A program made the position numbers and the translations under genes. The notes under the pieces are model-generated. The model was not told the DNA's origin and did no database searches. It saw nothing but the letters and a program-made list of their open reading frames with translations. DNA of 35,347 nucleotides from Veillonella caviae. GTDB lineage: Bacteria > Bacillota > Negativicutes > Veillonellales > Veillonellaceae. Within the stretch, counting starts at the first letter, position 1, and each line of letters opens with the position of its first letter. The stretch is taken from assembly GCF_003992125.1 (NCBI RefSeq), contig NZ_RQUY01000021.1, positions 1 through 35,347 on the forward strand, read 5' to 3'. Of the stretch, positions 17,901 through 28,645 are shown piece by piece.

Positions 17901-18273
17901 ATATAATCGTGAATTTTTACTTGAATATGTAGAGTCTGAAAATAAAACAAATGAGTATCATGTCAGTTTAGACAATATGAATAAAATCGTGGACCTTATT
18001 GAATACTTTGGTATTGAGTTATATCGCCCTATTACTCGTTTATTATTATCTAACTGGCAAGAAATTACAGAGCGTATTAATCAATATACAGATGCAGACT
18101 GGATGATGGCTGAAGAAATTCAGAAAACTACACCTACCTTAGATCGTTTCTCTATTGCTATGCTTATTGAAGTATTAGAAGGAGAAGATACCTTTAACCA
18201 AGGTGAAAATGTGGGACGCCGTCTTAGCGATGAAGAATTGCGTGCTATCCGTCAACATCAGGATGAACAATAA
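17890..18273 (+). CDS. Uncharacterised 127-residue protein between ftsY and uvrB
   Basis: I do not recognise this family. The protein is acidic, predicted mostly helical, without signal peptide, membrane segment or cysteine motif. It begins with GTG at 17890 inside the end of ftsY (AAGGA 9 bases upstream) and its stop shares a base with the uvrB start. The double overlap shows it is translated as part of the smc-ftsY-uvrB unit and makes it a real gene. Codon use matches the neighbours. A cytosolic helper protein is a guess only. Confidence 0.8.
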   Translation: MTNKYNREFLLEYVESENKTNEYHVSLDNMNKIVDLIEYFGIELYRPITRLLLSNWQEITERINQYTDADWMMAEEIQKTTPTLDRFSIAMLIEVLEGEDTFNQGENVGRRLSDEELRAIRQHQDEQ

Positions 18274-20420
18274 TGAAACATACACAGTACAACATTGAAG
18301 GGGGCCAACCATTTAAGGTGGAGGCGCCCTTTACGCCTACTGGGGACCAACCCAAGGCGATAGCCTCTCTCGTAGATGGCGTGGAACGTGGTGAATGGGC
18401 TCAAGTACTACTAGGTGCTACCGGTACAGGTAAAACATTTACCATGGCAAAGGTAATTGAAGCGGTACAAAAACCAACTTTGATTATTGCCCATAATAAA
18501 ACGTTAGCAGCCCAATTGGCTAGTGAATTTAAAAGTTTTTTCCCTAATAATGCAGTGGAATATTTCGTGTCCTACTATGATTTCTATCAACCAGAAGCGT
18601 ACATTCCGTCCAGTGATACATATATCGAGAAGGATGCATCTATCAATGATGAAATCGATAAACTCCGACATAGCGCTACTATGAGTCTCTTTGAGCGTAG
18701 GGATGTTATCATCGTCGCTTCTGTTAGCTGTATTTATGGTTTAGGTGACCCAGAGGATTATTCTGATTTAGTATTGTCCTTGCGGTTAGGTCAAGTGAAA
18801 TCGCGGGACGAAATTTTATCTAAATTGGTAGATATTCAATATATACGAAATGATATGAATTTTATTCGTGGCACTTTCCGCGTTCAAGGGGATACTATCG
18901 AAATTTTCCCTGCTGCTTATAGTGAAAGGGTGGTTCGCGTTGAGTTGTTTGGAGATGAAATTGACCGATTAGTGGAGGTAGACTCCTTAACGGGTGAGGT
19001 CATTGCAGAACGTAAACATGTTGCTATTTATCCTGCGTCTCACTATGTAACGACAAAGGAAAAAATGAAAGTAGCTGTAGAGCGTATCGAATCAGAATTG
19101 GATGAACAATTAGCTAAATTAAAAGGGGAAGACCGTTTATTAGAAGCGCAGCGATTGGAACAACGCACTCGTTATGACATTGAAATGATGCAAGAAATGG
19201 GCTATTGTTCTGGCATCGAAAATTACTCTCGTCACATGTCGGAACGCAAGGCTGGGGAAGCACCGTTTACATTAATTGATTACTTCCCAGATGACTTCCT
19301 TATCATGATTGATGAATCTCACGTTACAGTACCTCAAATTCGTGCCATGTATAATGGAGATAGGGCTCGCAAAGAATCACTTATCGAATATGGATTCCGC
19401 TTACCATCTGCACTAGATAATAGACCTTTGAAATTTGATGAATTTGTTGAGCGAATCAATCAAATCGTCTATGTATCGGCTACACCAGGACCTTATGAGA
19501 TGGAAGTAGAAACTAATATTGCAGAGCAAATTATTCGTCCTACTGGTCTGTTAGATCCGTCTATTGAAATTCGCCCTATAAAAGGGCAAATGGATGATCT
19601 TTTAGGAGAAATTCATAAGCGCGCTAGTCAGAATGAACGTGTTCTCGTTACTACACTGACTAAAAAAATGGCAGAGGATTTAACGGAGTTCCTAAAGGAA
19701 ATGGGCGTTCGTGTTCGCTACTTGCACTCTGATATTGTCACTATTGAACGGGCTGAAATTATACGTGATTTGCGAGCTGGTGTATTCGATGTATTAGTAG
19801 GTATTAACTTGCTTCGTGAAGGCCTTGATATGCCCGAAGTATCTTTAGTGGCTATTTTGGATGCCGATAAAGAAGGATTCCTTCGTTCTGATACGGCAAT
19901 GATTCAAACTATTGGTCGTGCAGCTCGTAATGTGAATGGTCACGTTATTATGTACGCAGATCGTGTCACCGGCTCTATGCAGCGCGCCATTGATGAAACA
20001 GATCGCCGTCGTGCTGTACAAGAAGCATATAATGAAGAACATCATATTACCCCACAATCTGTCTCTAAAGATGTAAAAGACCTAATCGAATTGACGAAAA
20101 TCGAAGAAGAAGCAGAATCTACTCCTAAACGCAAAGGAAAAGGTAAACAGTTAGACCTTATGGACCATGGTCATGAACCATATCCTACTGTAGAATCTGC
20201 ACCACAAGTGGCAGAAATTACAGCGGAAGAATTATATAATAAAATCGAAGAATTGGACCGTCAAATGAAGGCTGCTGCTAAACAATTAGAATTTGAAAAG
20301 GCTGCTTCCTTGCGGGATCAATTAGGTGAACTTCGTCAACAATGGTCCGATATGCACGCACCAGGAGAGAGCAAAATAAAAAAGCCTCGTACTAAAAAAG
20401 GAACAAAGAATTCCAAGTGA
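18273..20420 (+). CDS. uvrB: Excinuclease ABC subunit B
   Basis: 715 residues. DEAD-like helicase fold: Walker A GATGTGKT at 48-55, the DNA-clamping beta-hairpin with [38 protein letters not shown], and motif [11 protein letters not shown]. The C-terminal UVR domain for UvrC contact is near 655-690 ([20 protein letters not shown]), followed by a Lys-rich tail. It verifies damage and loads UvrC in nucleotide excision repair. Somewhat longer than the usual 660-670 because of an inserted charged linker (about 615-645). Start overlaps the previous stop (TAATG). Confidence 0.97.
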   Translation: MKHTQYNIEGGQPFKVEAPFTPTGDQPKAIASLVDGVERGEWAQVLLGATGTGKTFTMAKVIEAVQKPTLIIAHNKTLAAQLASEFKSFFPNNAVEYFVSYYDFYQPEAYIPSSDTYIEKDASINDEIDKLRHSATMSLFERRDVIIVASVSCIYGLGDPEDYSDLVLSLRLGQVKSRDEILSKLVDIQYIRNDMNFIRGTFRVQGDTIEIFPAAYSERVVRVELFGDEIDRLVEVDSLTGEVIAERKHVAIYPASHYVTTKEKMKVAVERIESELDEQLAKLKGEDRLLEAQRLEQRTRYDIEMMQEMGYCSGIENYSRHMSERKAGEAPFTLIDYFPDDFLIMIDESHVTVPQIRAMYNGDRARKESLIEYGFRLPSALDNRPLKFDEFVERINQIVYVSATPGPYEMEVETNIAEQIIRPTGLLDPSIEIRPIKGQMDDLLGEIHKRASQNERVLVTTLTKKMAEDLTEFLKEMGVRVRYLHSDIVTIERAEIIRDLRAGVFDVLVGINLLREGLDMPEVSLVAILDADKEGFLRSDTAMIQTIGRAARNVNGHVIMYADRVTGSMQRAIDETDRRRAVQEAYNEEHHITPQSVSKDVKDLIELTKIEEEAESTPKRKGKGKQLDLMDHGHEPYPTVESAPQVAEITAEELYNKIEELDRQMKAAAKQLEFEKAASLRDQLGELRQQWSDMHAPGESKIKKPRTKKGTKNSK

Positions 20421-20512
20421 AGGTAAGGCTATTCTCTTTAGTAAGTAAAAAATTTCATAGAAAATACCGACTATATGTGCGATAATAGTTCTATATATAG
20501 TAGTTAGTAAAC

Positions 20513-20548
20513 AAAGCGATGATATCCTAACTAGGATATCATCGCTTT
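20513..20548. other. Perfect inverted repeat just before uvrA
   Basis: Sixteen bases (20513-20528) are repeated exactly in reverse complement at 20533-20548 with a 4-base loop, ending 16 bases before the uvrA start codon. Only three T follow, all inside the stem, so it is a weak terminator at best. It may act as an operator or as an mRNA hairpin near the uvrA ribosome site. Confidence 0.6.
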
Positions 20549-20564
20549 ATATAGAAAGGAATTT

Positions 20565-23420
20565 ATGAAAGACCAACTTATCGTAAAAGGGGCACGGCAA
20601 CATAATTTAAAGAATATTGACATTGCCTTGCCTCGTGATAAATTCATCGTCTTAACAGGATTAAGTGGCTCTGGTAAATCGTCCCTTGCATTTGATACAA
20701 TTTACGCAGAAGGGCAACGAAGATATGTGGAATCCTTATCTGCTTATGCGCGTCAATTTTTGGGGCAAATGGATAAACCTGATGTTGATTATATTGAAGG
20801 CTTATCGCCAGCTATTTCTATTGACCAAAAGACGACTAGTAAAAACCCTCGTTCCACTGTAGGGACAGTAACAGAAATTTATGATTATTTACGTCTATTG
20901 TTTGCTCGTGTAGGGCATGCTCATTGTCCTCAATGTGGTAAGCCTATTACACAACAAACCATACAACAAATGACAGATGATGTGATGAGTTTTCCAGAAG
21001 GTACTAAGATTTTAGTGCTAGCCCCTATGATTCAAGGTAAAAAAGGGGAGCATAAATCTATATTTGAACAATTGCGCAAAGAAGGTTTTGTTCGTGTTCG
21101 CGTGGATGGTACAGTGCGGACCTTAGATGAAGATATCAATTTAGAAAAAAATAAAAAACACTCTATCGATATTGTGGTAGACCGTCTCGTCGTAAAAGAA
21201 GGTATTGAATCTCGTTTGGCGGATTCTATGGAAACGGCATCTAAATGGGCGGAAGGCATTGTTATCGTTCAAGAATTAGACGGACCAGAGCATATGTATA
21301 GTCAACATTTTGCATGCCCAGATTGTCATATTTCGTTACCTAAAATCGAACCTCGTATGTTCTCTTTTAATAGTCCTTATGGTGCTTGTTCTGCATGTTT
21401 AGGGATTGGTTCTACTATGGAAGTGGATGAAGAGCGGGTTATCCCAGATGGATCTATTTCTTTTGCAGATGGATGTGTACAGGCATTGAGTTCAAACCCT
21501 AATGCGTGGTTTATGCGCCAATTGGAAGGCTTGCTCATAGCTAATGGATATTCATTAGACTCTACCTATGATGAATTGCCTAAGGCTTTGCAGAAAAAAG
21601 TCATGTATGGTACTACTGATAAGGTAGCTTTCACTTATGAAAATATGCGCGGAGAAGAAAAAGAATTTTTTACTGAATATGAAGGTATTTTGCCAATGGT
21701 AAAACGTCGTCACAGTGAAGCTAGTACTGATTCTATGCGTGAAGAGTTTGAAAAGTTCATGTCCATTAAACCATGTACAACCTGTCATGGTGCGCGGTTA
21801 AAACCAGAAGTATTGGCTATTACTGTAGGGGATAAAAATATTAATGAAGTGACCGACTTTACTATTAAAGATGCGTTGGAATTCTTTAATAATTTAGAGC
21901 TCACTGAACGTGAACAAGTGATTGGCGCTCAAATTCTAAAGGAAATCAAAGCTCGTTTAGGATTCCTCAACAATGTAGGGCTTGATTATTTGACGATGAG
22001 CCGTAGTGCAGGCACTTTATCTGGTGGTGAAGCACAGCGTATTCGTTTGGCTACACAAATCGGTTCTGGCCTTGTTGGCGTATTGTACATCTTAGATGAA
22101 CCATCTATCGGTTTGCATCAACGCGACAATGATCGTCTCATCGAAACCTTAAAAGGTCTTCGTGATTTAGGAAATACATTACTCGTTGTTGAACATGATG
22201 AAGATACTATGCGTGCAGCAGATTATCTTGTAGATATCGGTCCCGGAGCTGGTGAACATGGGGGGCAAATCATTGTAGCTGGTCCTGTAAATGAGGTTAT
22301 GAATGTTGAAAACTCTATTACTGGTCAATATTTGAGCGGCCGTAAGTACATTGCTTTGCCAAAAGAGCGTCGCAAACCAGGTAAGGCTTGTATCGAGGTG
22401 CGAGGGGCGAAAGAAAATAATTTACAAAATATTAATGTTAAATTCCCTATCGGTGTATTTACTGTTGTCACTGGTGTTAGTGGATCTGGTAAATCTACAT
22501 TGATTAATGAAATTCTTTATAAAGGATTAGCTAATCAATTGTACCGCTCCTATCATAAGGTAGGGGCTCATAAAGAGATTCGCGGATTGGAACATATCGA
22601 TAAAATTATCAATATCGACCAAAGCCCTATCGGTCGTACACCGCGGTCTAATCCGGCTACTTATACAGGTGTATTTGATGCTATTCGCGAACTATATAGC
22701 CAAACGCCAGAAGCGAAAATGCGTGGGTATAAACAAGGGCGCTTTAGTTTTAATGTGAAAGGTGGGCGCTGTGAAGCATGCCGTGGAGATGGCATCATTA
22801 AAATTGAAATGCATTTCTTGCCAGATGTATACGTTCCCTGTGAAGTATGTAAAGGCGCGCGCTACAATCGTGAAACATTAGAGGTAAAATACAAGGGAAA
22901 ATCTATTTCCGATGTGCTAGATATGACTGTTGATGATGCGGTAGCATTTTTTAGTGCTATCCCTAAAATTCATCGTAAAATGACGACTTTACAAGAAGTA
23001 GGTCTTGGCTACATTCGCTTAGGTCAAGCGGCGACGACATTGTCTGGTGGTGAAGCACAGCGCGTTAAATTGGCTACTGAATTAGCGCGTCGCAGTACAG
23101 GTAAAACATTATATATCCTAGATGAGCCTACAACAGGACTTCATGCAGAAGATATTCGCAAATTGCTCCATGTATTGCAACAGCTTGTAGATGGTGGTGA
23201 TACAGTTGTGGTTATTGAACACAATTTAGATGTTATTAAAACAGCGGATTATATTATCGATCTAGGACCAGAAGGTGGTAATCGTGGTGGTACCATTGTC
23301 GGTACTGGTACGCCGGAACATATTGCATCTCTTGGTGAAAGTTATACAGGTAAATTTTTAGGCCCTGTACTAGCACAAACACGTGCTTTTATGGATGCTG
23401 ATGATAAACGTAATAATTAA
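20565..23420 (+). CDS. uvrA: Excinuclease ABC subunit A
   Basis: 951 residues, normal length. Two ABC ATPase modules: Walker A GLSGSGKS at 32-39 and GVSGSGKS from 637, each with LSGGEAQR and a DEPSIGLH or DEPTTGLH Walker B. Zinc sites are visible at CPDC...CSAC (about 250-280) and CEAC...CEVC (about 740-765). It scans DNA for damage and delivers UvrB. AGAAAGGA serves as ribosome site. It is separated from uvrB by 144 bases containing the inverted repeat, so it may have its own regulation. Confidence 0.97.
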   Translation: MKDQLIVKGARQHNLKNIDIALPRDKFIVLTGLSGSGKSSLAFDTIYAEGQRRYVESLSAYARQFLGQMDKPDVDYIEGLSPAISIDQKTTSKNPRSTVGTVTEIYDYLRLLFARVGHAHCPQCGKPITQQTIQQMTDDVMSFPEGTKILVLAPMIQGKKGEHKSIFEQLRKEGFVRVRVDGTVRTLDEDINLEKNKKHSIDIVVDRLVVKEGIESRLADSMETASKWAEGIVIVQELDGPEHMYSQHFACPDCHISLPKIEPRMFSFNSPYGACSACLGIGSTMEVDEERVIPDGSISFADGCVQALSSNPNAWFMRQLEGLLIANGYSLDSTYDELPKALQKKVMYGTTDKVAFTYENMRGEEKEFFTEYEGILPMVKRRHSEASTDSMREEFEKFMSIKPCTTCHGARLKPEVLAITVGDKNINEVTDFTIKDALEFFNNLELTEREQVIGAQILKEIKARLGFLNNVGLDYLTMSRSAGTLSGGEAQRIRLATQIGSGLVGVLYILDEPSIGLHQRDNDRLIETLKGLRDLGNTLLVVEHDEDTMRAADYLVDIGPGAGEHGGQIIVAGPVNEVMNVENSITGQYLSGRKYIALPKERRKPGKACIEVRGAKENNLQNINVKFPIGVFTVVTGVSGSGKSTLINEILYKGLANQLYRSYHKVGAHKEIRGLEHIDKIINIDQSPIGRTPRSNPATYTGVFDAIRELYSQTPEAKMRGYKQGRFSFNVKGGRCEACRGDGIIKIEMHFLPDVYVPCEVCKGARYNRETLEVKYKGKSISDVLDMTVDDAVAFFSAIPKIHRKMTTLQEVGLGYIRLGQAATTLSGGEAQRVKLATELARRSTGKTLYILDEPTTGLHAEDIRKLLHVLQQLVDGGDTVVVIEHNLDVIKTADYIIDLGPEGGNRGGTIVGTGTPEHIASLGESYTGKFLGPVLAQTRAFMDADDKRNN

Positions 23421-23551
23421 TAAATGCTCTCTAGTTGCTGATATACAACGTAATAGAATATACATTTGCTTTTATATAAATTACTAAAAATAATAAAAGC
23501 TAAATAAGTGTTATACTATGTAGAATATGGTGTAATGCAGAAAGGAGGAAT

Positions 23552-25378
23552 ATGGCGTCAGAAGAATTATTAGAAAAGGTAAGTCATTTACCAACTACGC
23601 CAGGTGTATATTTGTGGCGTGATCAATACAATCGTATTATCTATGTAGGGAAAGCCATCAATTTGCGTAATCGTGTCCGCTCCTATGTACGCAATGATGC
23701 AAATCGTGCACCGAAAGTAACGGCTATGATGAAACGTGCCGTTGATGTGGAAACGATACAAACAAAGACGGAAATGGAAGCCTTGATTTTGGAAAACACT
23801 TTAATCAAGGAACACCATCCTAAATACAATATTATGCTGCGCGATGATAAAACGTACCCCTATGTAAAAATATCAGTACAAGAAGACTATCCTCGCGTAT
23901 ATATGACACGCCGTTTAGAACGAGATGGGGCTAAATACTTTGGGCCTTTCACAGATGTGACAGCTGTACATATGGTGTTAAAATTGATACGTCAATATTA
24001 CCCATTGCGTACTTGTAAATCTATGAAAGTAGAGAGACCTTGTTTACAATATCATATGCATTACTGTGAGGCGCCGTGCTTTAACAAAATTACTAAAGAC
24101 GCATATAGTAAGTATATAGATGAAATCGTACAACTTTTTGAAGGTAAACCGATACCGTTATTAAAAGAACTTAAAGAAAAGATGGAACATGCTGCAGAAG
24201 ATTTACGATTTGAAGAGGCAGCCATGTATCGTGACCAATTGACAAGCATTGAAAAACTGCAAGAAAAACAACGGATGGTAACACAACGTGGTGACCTTGA
24301 TGTACTAGGTATAGCTGTAGATGGTCAACTAGGGTGTGTGCAATTACTCTTTATCCGAGGTGGTCGTTTATTAGGTCGTGAAAATTACTTTGTTCAAAAT
24401 GAAGGTGACTCGGAAGAAACCATTATGACCGATTTTATTAAGCAATACTATGGATCTACAACATTTATTCCTAAAGAGTTGTTATTACCTATGGAGAGTT
24501 CTGAGCAACAATTATTCAAAGAATGGTTTACAAACATGAAGGGTCAACAAGTCGAAGTATTAGTACCTAAAAGGGGCTATAAAATGGATATGATTAAGAT
24601 GGCCCATGAAAATGCTTGTACATTTCTAGAAGAGCGACGACGTCAATGGCAGTATCAATTAGATAAGACTGGTGGTGCCGTTAAAAAATTGGCAGAAGTA
24701 CTTGATTTACCGCGTTTACCTGAACGAATGGAATGTTTTGATATATCTCATACGCAAGGTACTGAAACGGTGGCGTCCATGGTTGTTTTTGAAGGGGGCA
24801 AACCAGCCAAAAAAGAATATCGGCGTTTTAAATTAAAAACAACCCAAGGTAAACCAGATGATTTTAAATCTATGGCAGAGATTATGGAGCGCCGCTATGG
24901 GAAAGAAACAGATTGGCCTATGCCTGATTTAATTATTATTGATGGTGGTAAAGGCCAATTAAATGCAGCCTTGCCATTAATTCGTAGCGTTGGTGTCACT
25001 GATGTACCTGTTATATCCTTAGCAAAACGAATTGAAGAAGTATTCGTAGAAGGTCAATCGGAAAGTATTATTTTGTCACACCATACGCCGGAACTACAAT
25101 TATTGCAACAAATTCGTGATGAGGCCCATCGATTTGCTATTACGTATCATAGAAAGCTAAGGGGCAAACGCAATTTAGAATCTATTTTAGATCATATTGA
25201 AGGCATTGGTCCGAAGCGGCGGAAAGCACTATGGGCACATTTTAATAGTTTAGAAGCCATGAAAGAAGCCTCTATTGACGAGTTATCAAAAGTAGAGTCT
25301 ATGAATTATAAGGCAGCAGAAGCAGTGTATAACTTTTTCCGCATGTCGAAGGTAGAAAAACAAGAGATATTGATGTAA
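23552..25378 (+). CDS. uvrC: Excinuclease ABC subunit C
   Basis: 608 residues. Domains in order: GIY-YIG nuclease (about 12-95, PGVYLWRDQYNRIIYVGKA), cysteine cluster CKSMKVERPCLQYHMHYCEAPC near 155-175, UVR motif near 203-238 (EDLRFEEAAMYRDQL), RNase H-like second nuclease (ECFDISHTQGTETVASMVVF, IIDGGKGQL), and a helix-hairpin-helix pair at the C-terminus (IEGIGPKRRKALWAHF). It makes both incisions in excision repair. AAAGGAGG lies 5 bases before the ATG. A TATACT box at 23512-23517 could be a -10 element, but no good -35 accompanies it. Confidence 0.96.
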   Translation: MASEELLEKVSHLPTTPGVYLWRDQYNRIIYVGKAINLRNRVRSYVRNDANRAPKVTAMMKRAVDVETIQTKTEMEALILENTLIKEHHPKYNIMLRDDKTYPYVKISVQEDYPRVYMTRRLERDGAKYFGPFTDVTAVHMVLKLIRQYYPLRTCKSMKVERPCLQYHMHYCEAPCFNKITKDAYSKYIDEIVQLFEGKPIPLLKELKEKMEHAAEDLRFEEAAMYRDQLTSIEKLQEKQRMVTQRGDLDVLGIAVDGQLGCVQLLFIRGGRLLGRENYFVQNEGDSEETIMTDFIKQYYGSTTFIPKELLLPMESSEQQLFKEWFTNMKGQQVEVLVPKRGYKMDMIKMAHENACTFLEERRRQWQYQLDKTGGAVKKLAEVLDLPRLPERMECFDISHTQGTETVASMVVFEGGKPAKKEYRRFKLKTTQGKPDDFKSMAEIMERRYGKETDWPMPDLIIIDGGKGQLNAALPLIRSVGVTDVPVISLAKRIEEVFVEGQSESIILSHHTPELQLLQQIRDEAHRFAITYHRKLRGKRNLESILDHIEGIGPKRRKALWAHFNSLEAMKEASIDELSKVESMNYKAAEAVYNFFRMSKVEKQEILM

Positions 25379-25431
25379 TATTTCTTGTTTATAGGTATAG
25401 TATTTGAACTACTTGAATATGAAAACTGAAG

Positions 25432-25471
25432 ACTTATAGGAAAAGAAACAATATTTTTTCTCCTATAAGCC
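25432..25471. terminator. Inverted repeat containing a copy of the GGCTTATAGGA motif
   Basis: CTTATAGG (25433-25440) pairs with CCTATAAG (25462-25469), with A and T tracts continuing the stem. It follows uvrC by about 55 bases. The right arm on the minus strand reads GGCTTATAGGAGAAAA, differing by one base from the 16-bp motif at both window ends. Confidence 0.55.
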
Positions 25472-25487
25472 AAACTGAATATAAAAT

Positions 25488-25555
25488 ATCCGCATCATTA
25501 TGATAGGAGCACCTCCATTAAATGGAAGTATCTCATCATATGATGCGGATTTTAT
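25488..25555. terminator. Large bidirectional terminator between uvrC and MATE gene
   Basis: ATCCGCATCA (25488-25497) pairs with TGATGCGGAT (25541-25550), and an inner CACCTCCATT/AATGGAAG stem extends it into a hairpin of over 60 bases, flanked by A and T tracts. It sits between two converging genes and serves both. Confidence 0.8.
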
Positions 25556-25566
25556 GGTTTTATGAA

Positions 25567-26934
25567 TCATACTTTGGATTGTGAACTATGTTTTGGTTTG
25601 TAATGTTGGATATACCAAGCGCGGAATGTAAATAAAATACCCGCTACAGCAACACTCGCAAGGAGTCCAATCCATACGCCGAAGGGGCCGTAATCAGAAT
25701 AGGTTGCTAAATAATATGCAGTTGGGAAACAGACGCCCCAATAAGAAATTAAGGATATATAAAATACAGGTGTTACATCTTTGTATCCCCGTAATATGCC
25801 TTGTAATGGTGTACCTACCGCATCAATAGCTGCAAAGAATACGCCATAGCCAAGGAAACTATAAATTAAGCTATATACTTCAGGATCATTAGTAAATAAT
25901 GCTGAAATTGAATCCATGTGAGTAAATGTAAAACTACATATGATGATGGAAATAACAATGGCTAAGATACGAGAAATATAGGAGTATTGGATAGCCTCTT
26001 GGTAGCGACCAGCACCTAATTCATATCCTACTGCAATAGTAGTAGCCATGGCAATGCTTAACGGTAAGCAGTAGAACACATTAGTAAAAGAAATAACTGA
26101 CTGGTGAGCTGCTACAACGGCGGAACCAAAGTGAACCATTAATAAACCAGCAATACTAAAAATACTAGCTTCTAAGAAAATAGATAGACCAATGGGAATC
26201 CCCACTTGCAATTGCTCGCGAATGTAATTCCAACGAGGGCCAAATAAATCTTTGAATACATGATAATGTTTTAATTTTGGATGGAATAATAGGACAGCAC
26301 TAAATAAGATAAAATTTGTCCAAGATGCACCGGCAATGCCATAACCAGCACCGACACCACCTATTTCAGGAAAACCAAAATGGCCGAAAATGAGCGAATA
26401 GTTTAAGAAAATATTAATGAAAAAACTTGTTAACACAATAGCCATAGAATAATGTGTTAATCCATGAGCATCTACTGTGTTCCGTAGTGTATTGACCCAT
26501 AATAGTGGGAATAGCCCTAAGGCGAAAGCTTTCAAATAATCAATACAAACCTCTGAAGCAGCTGGATCTAAGTTAAGAAATAGTAATAAAGGTTTTAGCC
26601 CTAGCACACCGATTAGTAGAATCATAGCCGCTAAGCCTGTGCCGATATATAGGCCTTGGTAAAATATTTTTGAAATATCTTCTGTTTTATTGGCCCCTAA
26701 TAGCTGTGAAATAATTGGCGTTATACCCATCAAGGTGCCTTGCGCAAAAATATAGAACAGAAGCCATAAGTTGTAACCTGTGGCTACACCAGCTAAATCA
26801 ATGGTGCTATATTGACCTGTTAGAAATATAGCAATAAAGGTGCCGCCTACTAATGAAAACTGTGTAATGCACATGGGTGTACTCAATTTGATGAATAGCC
26901 AAAGTTTTTCTAATATTGAATATGTCTGATGCAT
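25567..26934 (-). CDS. MATE family efflux transporter
   Basis: 455 residues with about 12 hydrophobic segments in two homologous halves, the multidrug and toxin extrusion layout. Family-type features include the first helix with Pro-rich STPMCITQFSLVGGTF, GTLMGITPIISQLLGA, and in the second half AHQSVISFTNVFYCLPLSIAMATTIAVG. It probably exports cationic compounds using a Na+ or H+ gradient; the substrate cannot be predicted. GGGAGG precedes the start on the minus strand. Closest in feel to the NorM/YdhE branch. Confidence 0.9.
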   Translation of the reverse strand: MHQTYSILEKLWLFIKLSTPMCITQFSLVGGTFIAIFLTGQYSTIDLAGVATGYNLWLLFYIFAQGTLMGITPIISQLLGANKTEDISKIFYQGLYIGTGLAAMILLIGVLGLKPLLLFLNLDPAASEVCIDYLKAFALGLFPLLWVNTLRNTVDAHGLTHYSMAIVLTSFFINIFLNYSLIFGHFGFPEIGGVGAGYGIAGASWTNFILFSAVLLFHPKLKHYHVFKDLFGPRWNYIREQLQVGIPIGLSIFLEASIFSIAGLLMVHFGSAVVAAHQSVISFTNVFYCLPLSIAMATTIAVGYELGAGRYQEAIQYSYISRILAIVISIIICSFTFTHMDSISALFTNDPEVYSLIYSFLGYGVFFAAIDAVGTPLQGILRGYKDVTPVFYISLISYWGVCFPTAYYLATYSDYGPFGVWIGLLASVAVAGILFTFRAWYIQHYKPKHSSQSKV

Positions 26935-27062
26935 ACTAACCTCCCAATTTGATGTTATATTGTAACATAGCTTACTGAGAATAGCTAGGGATATGAGAAA
27001 CTATAGAATTTATATCGCTATAGAGCATATGCGAAAAATGAATATACATGTAAATAAGTGAA

Positions 27063-27092
27063 TTGTACAGAATTACTCACATTTAGTATAAT
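27063..27092 (+). promoter_or_regulatory. Promoter of the first TerC gene
   Basis: TTGTAC (27063-27068), 18 bases, TATAAT (27087-27092), 36 bases before the TTG start. The leader is too short to hold a manganese (yybP-ykoY) riboswitch, which often precedes TerC-type genes. Confidence 0.65.
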
Positions 27093-27128
27093 AACTATAT
27101 CAAGTATTTTCGTTATAGGAGGACCACA

Positions 27129-27788
27129 TTGGACATTCTATCTATCCAAGGTTTGTTAGCGATGTTGCAAATCATCGTTATCGACATTTTATTAGCTGGT
27201 GATAATGCTATTGTTATTGGTATGGCAGCCCGTAATTTGCCAGAAAATCTACAGAAAAAAGCTATCTTTTGGGGCACTGCAGGGGCCATTATATTGCGTC
27301 TTGTTATGGCATTCCTCTTCGTGGAAGCTCTCAACAATATTCCTGCATTGCGTTTAATTGGTGGTATTTTATTATTGTGGATTGGGTACAAACTCGTAGC
27401 TGATGATAGCGGTGAGCACAATATCGAGGCAAAAGATAATCTTCGTGCTGCTATTACTACTATAGTCATCGCCGATGGTATCATGGGTATCGACAATGTT
27501 ATCGGCGTTGTAGGCGCTGCCGGTGGCAATATGATGCTCGTTGCTATTGGTATGCTCATCACTGTACCTATTATCATTTATGGTAGTACATTATTTGTGA
27601 AAGTTATCGAACGTTTTCCAATCATTCTATACGTTGGTGGCGGTATCCTCGCGTGGGTAGGTGCGGCTATGAGTTTAGAAGATGGACTCATTCATGACAT
27701 GGTGGCGCCTTATGCATTGGCTATTAAAATTGCTGCAGTTATTCTCGTAGTGGGCGCATCATTACTAGCAAAACAATTGAAAAAATAA
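27129..27788 (+). CDS. TerC family integral membrane protein, copy 1 (YjbE-type)
   Basis: 219 residues with about 7 membrane helices. It has the two conserved acidic repeats of the TerC/YjbE group, DILLAGDNAIVIG (about 19-31) and IADGIMGIDNVIGV (about 116-129), whose Asp residues are thought to bind metal. Characterised relatives export Mn2+ or supply metals to exported enzymes. The start is TTG at 27129 with AGGAGG 6 bases upstream. It is followed by a terminator and then a second, clearly homologous copy. Confidence 0.88.
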   Translation: MDILSIQGLLAMLQIIVIDILLAGDNAIVIGMAARNLPENLQKKAIFWGTAGAIILRLVMAFLFVEALNNIPALRLIGGILLLWIGYKLVADDSGEHNIEAKDNLRAAITTIVIADGIMGIDNVIGVVGAAGGNMMLVAIGMLITVPIIIYGSTLFVKVIERFPIILYVGGGILAWVGAAMSLEDGLIHDMVAPYALAIKIAAVILVVGASLLAKQLKK

Positions 27789-27839
27789 GACCATTGAGAA
27801 CAAGATGGTTAGCTAACAACTCAATACAATGGTTATCTA

Positions 27840-27878
27840 AAAACTCTCTTTTTGACATCGTTAAAAGGAGAGTTTTTT
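27840..27878 (+). terminator. Terminator between the two TerC genes
   Basis: AAAACTCTCTTTTT pairs with AAAAGGAGAGTTTT (one G-U), followed by further T. The two TerC copies are therefore probably separate transcription units. Confidence 0.8.
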
Positions 27879-27903
27879 GCATATGCCATAGATGGATAAT
27901 ACT

Positions 27904-27932
27904 GTGAAAAAACCTTTAAAATATGGTATAGT
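27904..27932 (+). promoter_or_regulatory. Possible promoter of the second TerC gene
   Basis: GTGAAA (27904-27909), 17 bases, TATAGT (27927-27932). The -35 element is imperfect. It lies between the terminator and the gene, where a promoter is needed. Confidence 0.45.
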
Positions 27933-27978
27933 TAAGAGATAGTTTTAGAGTAATTTGAACAATACAAGTGAGGATATT

Positions 27979-28644
27979 ATGGAGTTTTTAGAATTAGCTA
28001 CATGGATTACCATAGGCAAAATTATATTAATCGATATTTTATTAGCCGGAGATAATGCCGTCGTTATCGGTATGGCAGCGGGGAAATTACCTGCTGATTT
28101 ACAGCGTAAAGCTGTTATTTGGGGTACTGTTGGGGCTATTGTTATGCGCCTGTTATTTGCCACTATTTTAGTAGAAGCGCTGACATTAATCCCTGCCATT
28201 CATTTAGGCGGTGGTTTAGTCCTCCTTTGGATTGCTATTCAATTGATGAAAGGCGATGATGAAGAGGCTCATATTGAAGCGAAAGACTCCTTAATGGGAG
28301 CTATTTGGACAATTATCATTGCTGATGCGATGATGAGTATTGATAATGTTATCGGCGTTGTAGGCGCTGCACAAGGCCATTTAGAAATGGTCGTTGTAGG
28401 ACTGCTTATTACAGTACCTATTATCATATTTTGCTCTACTTTATTTGCTCGTATTATCGGTAAATATCCAGCTATCCTCTGGGCTGGTGGTGCCTTATTA
28501 GGCTGGGTTGCAGGGGAAATGATCGTTGAAGATCCATTGTTAATCCCATATATTCAAGGCGAAGAATTGCTCGTAAAAATCGGCACAGTATTCTTTGTAC
28601 TTATTGTAACTGGTATTATTAAACTTGCCAAGAAAAGAGCGTAA
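27979..28644 (+). CDS. TerC family integral membrane protein, copy 2 (YjbE-type)
   Basis: 221 residues, same architecture as copy 1: DILLAGDNAVVIGMAAG and IADAMMSIDNVIGVVGAA hold the paired Asp motifs, and long stretches align with copy 1, so the pair arose by duplication. I start at ATG 27979 (GAGG just upstream) rather than the in-frame TTG at 27955, which adds polar residues before the first helix. Likely metal (Mn2+) transport. It ends one base before the rlmD start codon, so it is probably co-transcribed with rlmD. Confidence 0.88.
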   Translation: MEFLELATWITIGKIILIDILLAGDNAVVIGMAAGKLPADLQRKAVIWGTVGAIVMRLLFATILVEALTLIPAIHLGGGLVLLWIAIQLMKGDDEEAHIEAKDSLMGAIWTIIIADAMMSIDNVIGVVGAAQGHLEMVVVGLLITVPIIIFCSTLFARIIGKYPAILWAGGALLGWVAGEMIVEDPLLIPYIQGEELLVKIGTVFFVLIVTGIIKLAKKRA

Positions 28645-28645
28645 T

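Noticed and set aside
26935-27128. Possible manganese riboswitch before the first TerC gene
   Set aside because: The leader between the promoter and the start is only about 35 bases and lacks the conserved yybP-ykoY elements.
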